Shown: piece after piece, positions 7,483-14,266 of the stretch
Numbering within the stretch: position 1 is the stretch's first letter
How the letters are laid out: the number at the start of each line of letters is the position of its first letter
Origin: DATLZB01 sp035574175
GTDB taxonomy: Bacteria; Pseudomonadota; Alphaproteobacteria; Rhizobiales; Hyphomicrobiaceae
DNA length: 26,140 bases
Direction: 5' to 3'
NCBI GenBank assembly: GCA_035574175.1
Contig: DATLZB010000244.1
Span: 1 to 26,140, forward strand
Made by a program: the position numbers and the translations under genes
The notes under the pieces: model-generated
What the model was told of the DNA's origin: nothing
Databases searched by the model: none
The model's input: the letters and a program-made list of their open reading frames with translations, nothing else

Positions 7483-8733
7483 TCAAGGGTGTGCGTGATC
7501 TCGTCCGCTGCGATGGGCCTCGGCGTAGTGCTGGCGCAGCAGGTCGAAGCCGTAGTCGTTGCCGTTGGGTGTGCGCACGATGGTGTGCACGTGAAAACGC
7601 GCCGGCTCCTCGTTGGTGAGGAAGACGCCCGCGTGGTGGTCGAACTCGATGAAAATCACTGGACTCTGGATGCGATAGTAGAACGTGCTCGTTTCGGCGA
7701 GTCCGCCGATCCAACAGAAGTGTGTCTCGGCAAGGTGGCGCTCGACTTGCGCCATGCGGGCGGCATGGGGTCCGGCGGGCAGAGGTGCAAGGTAATCCGC
7801 AACCAAGTCGAGCAGCGCTCGCCGCTGGGTGGCCGAGAGCTCGGCGCCGGGCAGGCCCTCGAGCGGCACGATGCGGTTGTCCTGACAGGCGCCGCCGAGC
7901 TGCAAGTTGTCGGCGAAGTGGCGGCGGCCCGGCGGCAGATCGGGGCTCACGACCGAAGAGGCGAGGATGGCGCGGCGCTGCTGGGCCGGGGAAAGCGAAC
8001 GCACAAGGTCAAGACCTTTGCGTTCCTCGTCCTCGAACAGGCTCGTGCCCGCCAACGGACCGGTGTCGGCCCAGGCCGGCTCGGCTCCGAGGAAGCAGGG
8101 CGTCAGCACCATCTGCCTGCCGATCGCCAGGCAGTTGAGGGCGAGATGGTGCCCGAACAGCTGCCAGCCCCACGGCTCGGTGTCGGAAGGCTCGCCGAAC
8201 AGGCAGAACGTGTAACTCCATTCCCCGAGAACGTGCGGAGCCCCGATAAGATCGCCGAGGAAGCGATTGAGGCGCATGACCGAGCGGGACATCTCGTAGC
8301 CTTTGGCACTGAGGCCTGCTGCGAGCACCGCCATCACCCGATCGCGCACGTGAGGCGGCTCCTCGTCGAGGCGCAACCCGTGGCGCTCGACCCAGAGCTC
8401 GGTGTTCTGCCAGCGTCGCCACAGATGGGAGCCGACCGGGAAGCAGACCGAAGCCCGCTGCGCGGGGGTGAGCGCATCGAGCAGTGCGACGGCAGCCGCC
8501 GCCATGGCCGGCGTCGGAGCGCCTTCAGGTTGCAGCGCGAACAGTCCAGGACGGACGGTCCCGTCCGTGGTGATCCCCTTGAACGGGGCTCTTAAGAGCC
8601 TAGCCCAGGTGGCGAACAGCTCCCGGGTGCGCGACATCTTGAGCCGTGCCTCGGCATGCGCGCGTGCGCTTGCGCCGGCGATGCGCGATTGGCCGGGGGG
8701 CGGAACGAAGGGACGAAAATCCGGCCGGCTCAT
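7483..8733 (-). CDS. DUF3500 domain protein
   Basis: A 416-residue protein with the DUF3500 pattern, a family without established function. Recognisable stretches are FGEPSDTEPWGWQLFGHHLA around residue 190 followed by TPCFLGAEPAWAD, a run of charged residues (FEDEERKGLDLVRSL) and, near the C-terminus, FIEFDHHAGVFLTNEEPARF followed by HVHTIVRTPNGNDYGFDLLR. The repeated His and Asp residues (GHH, FDHH, HVHT) could bind a metal or form an active site; that is inference. No signal peptide is evident, so it is probably cytoplasmic. The ATG at 8733 has no strong ribosome-binding site; a start at 8637 is possible. It follows the second TctC gene by 76 bases on the same strand, suggesting a part in metabolising the imported compound. 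Confidence 0.8.
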   Translation of the reverse strand: MSRPDFRPFVPPPGQSRIAGASARAHAEARLKMSRTRELFATWARLLRAPFKGITTDGTVRPGLFALQPEGAPTPAMAAAAVALLDALTPAQRASVCFPVGSHLWRRWQNTELWVERHGLRLDEEPPHVRDRVMAVLAAGLSAKGYEMSRSVMRLNRFLGDLIGAPHVLGEWSYTFCLFGEPSDTEPWGWQLFGHHLALNCLAIGRQMVLTPCFLGAEPAWADTGPLAGTSLFEDEERKGLDLVRSLSPAQQRRAILASSVVSPDLPPGRRHFADNLQLGGACQDNRIVPLEGLPGAELSATQRRALLDLVADYLAPLPAGPHAARMAQVERHLAETHFCWIGGLAETSTFYYRIQSPVIFIEFDHHAGVFLTNEEPARFHVHTIVRTPNGNDYGFDLLRQHYAEAHRSGRDHAHP

Positions 8734-8809
8734 GGGATGGTGGGCACGCCGGCCGGGGTGGGATCGCCGCCATGCGCGACGACCCCCGACAGCGGGTCCC
8801 CAATGCGCA

Positions 8810-9823
8810 TCAATCGCCCGGCTTCAGGTACTTACCCATTGCCTCCAGGACCTGTGGCGACTGGTTGAACATCTCGTCGAAGCCCTTGGTCACGTCCTGG
8901 GGGGAGATGTAGGCCGTTTCGATCTTGGCCTTTTCCATGGCCGCCTTCAGATCGGGGTCGGCCATGGTCTTGGCGAAGGCGGCGCGCAGGACTTCGATGC
9001 GGTCCTTCGGCGTGCCGGGCCGCACCGCGAAGGCGCGCCCGATCTGCAGCGGGATGCCGCGGATCGCCATCAGCGACTTGCCGATCGGATCGTTGGTCAG
9101 CGACTCATCCACGGGCAGATCGTTGAAGCCGGTCACCGGCGCGCGGGCGCGAATGATGGCCCTGACCGCGCCGCGGTCGATGCCGTTCTTGACCGTGGTG
9201 GCGAGCGCCGACCAGCCATCCACCTCCTTGCGCTCAACAGCGAGCAGAATGTCGCTGTTGGCGGCATAGCCCGACACCAGCTTGAACTTGAACCCGGCGA
9301 ATTCCTTGAGCAGGAGCGGCATGTCGTGAGCGTTCGAGCCGGGGCCGGTCGTGCCCACGATCAGTTCCTTGCCCGCATCCTTCAGGTCCTTTGCGGTCTT
9401 GTAGGGCAGGTCGGCGCGTATGGCGAACATGGCGCCGTCCGATCCCGACGATCCAAGCCACTCGAACTTCCTGATGTCGAAACGAACCTGCTCCAGCTTG
9501 GCGAGCTGCGACATGGCCACGTTCGGGTTCGCGGCAAGGATGGTCAGCCCATCGGCCTCGGCCACGTTGAAGACGTGGTTGGTCGCGCCAAGGTGGGCTC
9601 CGCCAGGCATGGATACGAAGATGACGTTGGGATTGCCTGGGATGTGCTTGCCAAGATGTTGAGCGACGATCTGAGCAGCCACCGCCAAGCTGCCGCTCTT
9701 GGCTCCGATCACGACCTGAACCGTCTTGCCTTTGTAGAAGTCGGACTGCGCGTGCGCGGATGACAGCGCCGGCAATGACAGCGCGCAGCCGACAAGCGCA
9801 CTTGCGATCAAGGTGCGTCGCAT
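8810..9823 (-). CDS. TctC-like periplasmic receptor (second copy)
   Basis: A 337-residue extracytoplasmic receptor of the TctC/TTT type, only distantly similar to the copy at 2810-3793. The N-terminal 26 residues form a clear signal peptide (MRRTLIASALVGCALSLPAL, cleavage after SAHAQ). The mature protein begins FYKGKTVQVVIGAKSGSLAV and continues with HIPGNPNVIFVSMPGGAHLG, typical of the family; GTTGPGSNAHDMPLLLKEF marks the second lobe. The open frame extends upstream, but GGGAGGAA just before the ATG at 9823 and the signal peptide fix this start. No permease genes sit next to it, so it may feed TctAB at the cluster's other end or serve as an alternative-specificity receptor. It is the first gene of the minus-strand cluster. 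Confidence 0.88.
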   Translation of the reverse strand: MRRTLIASALVGCALSLPALSSAHAQSDFYKGKTVQVVIGAKSGSLAVAAQIVAQHLGKHIPGNPNVIFVSMPGGAHLGATNHVFNVAEADGLTILAANPNVAMSQLAKLEQVRFDIRKFEWLGSSGSDGAMFAIRADLPYKTAKDLKDAGKELIVGTTGPGSNAHDMPLLLKEFAGFKFKLVSGYAANSDILLAVERKEVDGWSALATTVKNGIDRGAVRAIIRARAPVTGFNDLPVDESLTNDPIGKSLMAIRGIPLQIGRAFAVRPGTPKDRIEVLRAAFAKTMADPDLKAAMEKAKIETAYISPQDVTKGFDEMFNQSPQVLEAMGKYLKPGD

Positions 9824-9931
9824 GAAGTTCCTCCCAGATTGGCCTTTCTCTCTGCGACCCGGGATCCGCCGGTTCTCCCAGGCCGACCGATCCTGAGCGA
9901 AAACAGATCGCTGCACAATAGGGATTCCGCT

Positions 9932-9949
9932 GGTCGGAGCAGTCCGACC
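9932..9949. promoter_or_regulatory. 18-bp perfect palindrome in divergent intergenic region
   Basis: GGTCGGAGCAGTCCGACC has two perfect 7-base inverted arms separated by GCAG. It lies in the space between the minus-strand TctC-like gene and the plus-strand dehydrogenase gene, about 110 bases from each start. That position fits an operator for a dimeric repressor or activator controlling both. No regulator gene is in the window. A shorter inverted repeat, GACCA-G-TGGTC (10016-10026), lies nearer the dehydrogenase start. Confidence 0.4.
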
Positions 9950-10043
9950 TGCCCGGCCGCTCACAGGATCGCTGACGGGCGAGATCGGCTCCGTCATGAC
10001 CACCATTGCACTTTTGACCAGTGGTCCGATAAGGAATTGGGCG

Positions 10044-11000
10044 ATGTCCACCAATGTCCTCATCATCAGCCCCAACCCCGATCCCTACATGGCGCGCCTA
10101 CCTCGGGCCTTCCCGGAGGTACGCTTTACGGCCGTGCGTTCGCTCGAGGTCACGCCGGCCCTCGACCTTATGGCAGAAGCCGACGCGCTCTTCGCCTATG
10201 GGCGGGCCTTCGATCGCGACTGTCTGACCCGAGCTCGGCGGCTCAAGTGGTTCCAATGCCTGATCACGGGTACGGATCATCTGACGCCGGTGCTCGCCGG
10301 CAGCCGCGTGTTGCTGACCAATGCGCGCGGCATTCATGGTCCGCAAATGTCGGAACTTGCAATCCTTCATATGCTGGCGCTGTCGCGCAACGTCGCCGAG
10401 ACAGTGCGCAACCAGGATCGCCACGTGTGGGAGCGCTACAAGCCGCGCGTGCTCGATGGGCGCACCGTGGTCATCGTCGGCATCGGTGCCATCGCCGAGC
10501 ATCTCGCCAAGGTGTGCAAGGCCTTCGGCATGACTACCGTCGGGGTGACGCGGACGCCGCGCGCAGTGGCGGGCTTCGACCGCATTTATCGGCGCGAGCA
10601 GCTGCTCGAAGCAGCGGCCGAGGCCGATTTCCTGATCGTGCTGCTTCCCTACAGTGCCGAAAACGACAAAGCTATTGATGCAACGGTGTTGCGTGCCATG
10701 CAGCCCACCGCCTTCTTGATCAACATTGCGCGAGGCGGCGTGGTCGACGAAGAGGCGCTGCTCAGGGCGCTCGAGGAGAAATGGATCGCGGGCGCAGGTC
10801 TTGACGTGTTCGTGGACAGCCCCCTTCCGCGCTCGAGCCCGTTCTGGGACCGCAAGGACGTCTTCATCACACCATTCGTTGGCGGCCAGAGCGATCGCTA
10901 CGAGGCCGACGTCATGGGCATCATCGAGCCCAACTTGAAGGCATTCCTCGCCGGCCGTTACGAGGACATGATCAACCGCGTGCCGCTCCCCGAAGCCTAG
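10044..11000 (+). CDS. D-2-hydroxyacid dehydrogenase family protein with altered active site
   Basis: A 318-residue member of the NAD(P)-dependent D-2-hydroxyacid dehydrogenase family, which interconverts 2-oxo acids and D-2-hydroxy acids. The Rossmann segment reads TVVIVGIGAIAEHLAKVCKA (residues 141-160), and the family core INIARGGVVDEEALLRAL keeps the substrate-binding Arg230. Two catalytic positions differ. Where relatives have an Glu before Pro-Leu (DVFxxEPLP) this protein has Ser259 (DVFVDSPLP), and where they have TPH it has TPF (Phe278). A canonical hydride-transfer/proton-relay mechanism is therefore doubtful. The ATG at 10044 follows AAGGA at suitable spacing and matches the family's N-terminus; an upstream in-frame ATG at 9996 would add 16 unconserved residues. 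It converges with the M24 gene. Confidence 0.85.
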   Translation: MSTNVLIISPNPDPYMARLPRAFPEVRFTAVRSLEVTPALDLMAEADALFAYGRAFDRDCLTRARRLKWFQCLITGTDHLTPVLAGSRVLLTNARGIHGPQMSELAILHMLALSRNVAETVRNQDRHVWERYKPRVLDGRTVVIVGIGAIAEHLAKVCKAFGMTTVGVTRTPRAVAGFDRIYRREQLLEAAAEADFLIVLLPYSAENDKAIDATVLRAMQPTAFLINIARGGVVDEEALLRALEEKWIAGAGLDVFVDSPLPRSSPFWDRKDVFITPFVGGQSDRYEADVMGIIEPNLKAFLAGRYEDMINRVPLPEA

Positions 11001-11017
11001 CGGCGCCCTGCGATCGC

Positions 11018-12214
11018 TCAGCGTTCGACGATGACCTCGGGGAAGGCGTGTATGCGCTCGAGTGTGCCGTCCTCGCCGAGGATGTAGTTGTCGCAGATCC
11101 AGGACATGACACCCTTGTTGACGTAGCTCGGGTGGATGGCAAGGTTCATTCCCGCCGCAAACGACATCGTCTCGTCCTGCCGTATGAGCGGTCGCTCGAC
11201 CATGTCGCAGCCCTGATTGTGGGCGAAGAGCCGCTTCTCCTCGGGCCGGCCGTTCCTGCGCATGAAGTCGCAATAGCTGGCAAAGACGTCGTCAGCTCGC
11301 ACGCCCGGGCGGATCGCAGCAAGCACGTGGCGACGCGCCTCCAGCGTGAAGGCAAACTCGTCGGCGAGTCTTGAGGGCACCTTGCCCAGCACACAGGTAC
11401 GCCCGATCTCCGTGTACTGACCGCCGGGACCATTGGTTTCGACCAGCAGAATGTACTGGTCACCCTTCTTAAGGCGCCGATTCTGGAAATGCCGTTGACC
11501 CAGGCGCAGCGGAGTCTCGGCCGGGGCGGAGCAGCAAAGATAGATGCCCTGCTCGCTACCGAGCTTCTCGGCCGTGAAACGGGCGACGGCGGCGACGTCG
11601 CTTTCGCGCATGCCGGGCTCGATGGCATCGAACGCAGCCTTGATGGCCTTGTCCTGCAGCGCGGCGGTGCGGCGGATCATGTCAAGCTCTTCGGCGCTCT
11701 TCACCGCTCTGAACCGGTCCACGATGTCGGTGGCCTCGATGAAGCTCGCCTGCGGCAGCGCCGCCTTTAGATGCTCAACGTGCGCATGGCCGAACTGGTA
11801 GGTGCAGACGAGACCGATCCGGGCCTTGGCATAGGCTTTGAGGGCGCGCAGCAGCAATTCGGAATCGTACTGGAAGCAGTAGGAGGCGGTGGCGAAGCTC
11901 GGCGTGTGCAGCACCTGTTTGATGCCGCGGTAGATGCCGTTGCCGGAGATCGGCTCGTCGATGCCGCCGAATGGCCCTTGGCGGACCAACGTCATCAGAT
12001 CGTCGCGCGGAAAGACGACGCTCACCGGATAGCCGTTGGTGGCCGAAAGATCAGTCAGGTATTTGACGTAGCCGCCCATGTGATCGTTGTTGTTCTGGGT
12101 GACGAGCACATCGATGCCGGCTTCTGCCATGGCGGCGCGCAGGCCCCTCCAGCGCCGCTCAAGCTCGGCGTCCGAGACGGGAAAATTCAGACGCTCGGCG
12201 GGTGCCACTGCCAT
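11018..12214 (-). CDS. M24 (creatinase/aminopeptidase-fold) family protein with altered metal ligands
   Basis: A 398-residue protein with the two-domain creatinase/prolidase arrangement: an N-terminal lobe to about residue 165, with VTQNNNDHMGGYVKYLTDLS, then a pita-bread C-terminal domain beginning FRAVKSAEELDMIRRTAAL. M24 metallopeptidases use Asp, Asp, His, Glu, Glu to hold two metals. Aligned by eye, this protein has Glu259 (LLVETNG), Glu269 (YTEIGRT), His332 (AHNQG), His361 (NLAIHPSY) and Asp375 (CDNYIL). It is thus unlikely to be a standard aminopeptidase and may be a creatinase-like hydrolase or lyase with different chemistry. I chose the ATG at 12214, preceded by AGGAGGG ten bases upstream. 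It lies 44 bases after the dioxygenase-like gene. Confidence 0.85.
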   Translation of the reverse strand: MAVAPAERLNFPVSDAELERRWRGLRAAMAEAGIDVLVTQNNNDHMGGYVKYLTDLSATNGYPVSVVFPRDDLMTLVRQGPFGGIDEPISGNGIYRGIKQVLHTPSFATASYCFQYDSELLLRALKAYAKARIGLVCTYQFGHAHVEHLKAALPQASFIEATDIVDRFRAVKSAEELDMIRRTAALQDKAIKAAFDAIEPGMRESDVAAVARFTAEKLGSEQGIYLCCSAPAETPLRLGQRHFQNRRLKKGDQYILLVETNGPGGQYTEIGRTCVLGKVPSRLADEFAFTLEARRHVLAAIRPGVRADDVFASYCDFMRRNGRPEEKRLFAHNQGCDMVERPLIRQDETMSFAAGMNLAIHPSYVNKGVMSWICDNYILGEDGTLERIHAFPEVIVER

Positions 12215-12258
12215 TGCCCATGTCCCTCCTGCTAGTCGAATGGCTTGCTGACCGTCCC

Positions 12259-13173
12259 TCACGTGTGGGTACGATAGCCGTCTTGGGTGAAGCCGAACAG
12301 CCGCTGCACCCGCTGGAAGCGCTTGGACAACGGATCGGTGACGCCCCAGCGGTCGGTGCGACCCGGCGGCCATTTCCAGTAGTCAGGCCCGCGCGGCACA
12401 TGGTCGTCGCCGACGACGAGGGTCTCGGCCGTGTACTCGATGGGAAACTCCTCGGGCCCGAGAAAGTAGGCAAACACGTTATTGCCAGGGCCGTGCCGGC
12501 CGACGCCCCACTCAATGGGGTAGCCGTTGTCGCGCATGCGGCCGGCGCCCCGCATGACCGAGTCCAGATCCGGCATCTCGAAGGCGACGTGGTTCAAGGT
12601 CGTGGGCCCCTTGGTACCGATGACGAGGTTGTTGTGGGAGGAGTCGCAGCGCACGAAACGCGCCTGCACGGTCTCGTCGGAGAGGCGGAAGCCGAGCACA
12701 TCGATCAAAAACCTGCACGTTCCCTCGCAGTCCGCCGCGTTGAGATTGACGTGCGCCACCTTGCGCGGCCGGTCCGGCTTGTCCTCGCCTGGTCCCTGGT
12801 GGTCCGCAACTTCGGCCACGATGGCGAAGTTGCGCCCCTCCGGGTCCTTGAAGCCGAAACCGTAGCCCCGCCCGGGACCGCGCCACGCGCCTGGCGGCTC
12901 AACGGGGCCAACCGCGGCCGCCCTCACCGCGGCATGCAGCTCCTCGACCTGGCGCCGATCGGCCGCATCGAGAATAATGCGTATGAGGGCGGGCCGCGGC
13001 GCCCGATGCAGGCTCAGTATGTGATGGCGCGAATCCGTGCCCCGGAAATAGGCGCTGTCCGCGGTTCTCTCGACGAGCTCGAGGTGCCACACTTCGGTGT
13101 AGAAGCGGGCCGCCTCGTCGAGGTCGACGACGGCGGCCGCGACGGCGCGCAGCCCGCTCACTCTGGCCGGCAT
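12259..13173 (-). CDS. VOC-family protein, type I extradiol dioxygenase-like
   Basis: A 304-residue two-domain vicinal-oxygen-chelate protein of extradiol ring-cleavage dioxygenase layout. Domain 1 spans about residues 5-125, domain 2 about 138-260. The Fe(II) triad is complete: His141 (KVAHVNLN), His195 (TLNHVAFEM) and Glu246 (FPIEYTAE). The segment GRHGPGNNVFAYFLGPEE resembles the extradiol signature that supplies a second-sphere His (His227) and Tyr (Tyr236). Cleavage of a catechol-type ring next to a hydroxyl is therefore plausible, substrate unknown. About 40 C-terminal residues rich in Trp, Arg and Lys follow the domain. It lies 24 bases after the NMT1-like gene and upstream of the M24 gene on the same strand, so the three are probably one operon. 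Confidence 0.87.
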   Translation of the reverse strand: MPARVSGLRAVAAAVVDLDEAARFYTEVWHLELVERTADSAYFRGTDSRHHILSLHRAPRPALIRIILDAADRRQVEELHAAVRAAAVGPVEPPGAWRGPGRGYGFGFKDPEGRNFAIVAEVADHQGPGEDKPDRPRKVAHVNLNAADCEGTCRFLIDVLGFRLSDETVQARFVRCDSSHNNLVIGTKGPTTLNHVAFEMPDLDSVMRGAGRMRDNGYPIEWGVGRHGPGNNVFAYFLGPEEFPIEYTAETLVVGDDHVPRGPDYWKWPPGRTDRWGVTDPLSKRFQRVQRLFGFTQDGYRTHT

Positions 13174-13197
13174 GATCCCTCGCGCATGTTGTGCGCA

Positions 13198-14043
13198 CTA
13201 CTTCGCGCGTACGATGTCGGCATAGGCCGGCGCCCGATCGAGAAAGCCGCGGTCGACCATCCAGTCGACCTTTTCCTCGAACTCGTTTTGGGCGTAGCTC
13301 TGCACCCCGACGAGTTCGGGCATCATCCCGCCCTTGCGCAGGTCGGGTCTCACATCGCGCAGCAGTTGATCGCGCGAGCGCTCGTCGTTCTCCTTGAGCC
13401 ACGCCACGGCCCGGTTGAGGGCGCGCCTGATCTTCTCGGCGGTCTCCTCATCAACATCGTCACCTGCGACAATGCCGCCGCGCCAGCGCAGGTCCGCGAC
13501 CTTGCGGGCGCCGGCCTCAAGCGCGCGGCTGACGAGCGGCTCCATCAGTGCCGCAGCCTCGGTCTTGCCGCTCAGAAGCGCATCGAGGCGATCGTTGGCA
13601 TGCACGAGCTTGATCTCGGCGAACGGCACGCCCGCCGCCTCCATCGCCTCGATGGCCGCATAGAACGTGCCGGCGTGCCAGGTGACCGCGATCGGCACGT
13701 TGCGCAGCTCGGCGAGCCTCTGAACGGTGGACTCCTTGCGCACCATGATGGCGCCGGTGCGGGCCGTCGTATCGAGGCCGATGATCCGGCCCTTGCCGAG
13801 CGCGTTCACGCGCTCGATGGCGCCCCACTCGCACACGGGATAAACCTCAAGAGCGCCAATTTTGAGCTGCGATTCCTTCCAGCGCTTGGAGAAGTCCTCG
13901 ACCCGACCCGCAACCCCCTTGGGATTGTCTTCGTGGTACTCGACCTCCAGCCCCTCGGCGGCAAAGAAGCCCTGCTCCACGGCCACCCGCCAGGGCCGGT
14001 CATGCGCGTTGCTGTCGCTCTGGATGCGTATTCTGCGCGCCAT
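13198..14043 (-). CDS. NMT1/THI5-like periplasmic-binding-fold protein without signal peptide
   Basis: A 281-residue protein with the type 2 periplasmic binding fold of the NitT/TauT (NMT1/THI5-like) family. DRPWRVAVEQGFFAAEGLEV at residues 15-34 matches the conserved first helix, and ALMEPLVSRALEAGARKVAD lies in the hinge region. Bona fide receptors carry a signal peptide, but MARRIRIQSDSNAHDRP goes straight into the fold. The ATG at 14043 has GAGAGG upstream, and the further upstream frame gives no hydrophobic leader. It may act in the cytoplasm, as sensor or enzyme: PBP-fold decarboxylases acting on dihydroxyphthalate exist and also lack leaders. Adjacent genes encode the dioxygenase-like and M24 proteins, with a divergent ABC importer. 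Confidence 0.78.
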   Translation of the reverse strand: MARRIRIQSDSNAHDRPWRVAVEQGFFAAEGLEVEYHEDNPKGVAGRVEDFSKRWKESQLKIGALEVYPVCEWGAIERVNALGKGRIIGLDTTARTGAIMVRKESTVQRLAELRNVPIAVTWHAGTFYAAIEAMEAAGVPFAEIKLVHANDRLDALLSGKTEAAALMEPLVSRALEAGARKVADLRWRGGIVAGDDVDEETAEKIRRALNRAVAWLKENDERSRDQLLRDVRPDLRKGGMMPELVGVQSYAQNEFEEKVDWMVDRGFLDRAPAYADIVRAK

Positions 14044-14122
14044 CTCGCGAACCTCTCGTTTCGGCGTCGTTCTCGCTCGGCATCGGCCGGGCCGGCTCAC
14101 ATTAGCCGCTCCAACCGCCGAA

Positions 14123-14151
14123 TTGAAAGGGCATGATCGGCAGCGATTAAG
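14123..14151 (+). promoter_or_regulatory. Possible sigma70-type promoter for ABC operon
   Basis: TTGAAA (14123-14128) is followed after 17 bases by ATTAAG (14146-14151), about 116 bases upstream of the binding-protein ATG. The -35 is good and the spacing ideal, but the -10 is weak. It lies in the 223-bp divergent region between the two operons, which otherwise holds no gene. Confidence 0.25.
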
Positions 14152-14266
14152 TTGCCAAAGGTGGCCGGCGAACGGATAATGCCGGCGGTCCGTCGGCGCC
14201 GTCCCCGGCAGCCTGTCAGGCCCAAGGGTCGCACTGCGACGGCCGTAACCGAGCGGAGGAAAACCC

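Noticed and set aside
9824..10075. N-terminal extension of the second TctC-like receptor
   Set aside because: The signal peptide begins at 9823 with a good ribosome-binding site; an upstream extension would bury it.
12202..14136. 644-codon open frame opposite the VOC and NMT1-like genes
   Set aside because: Same reasoning: the minus-strand genes have complete family motifs and this frame has none.
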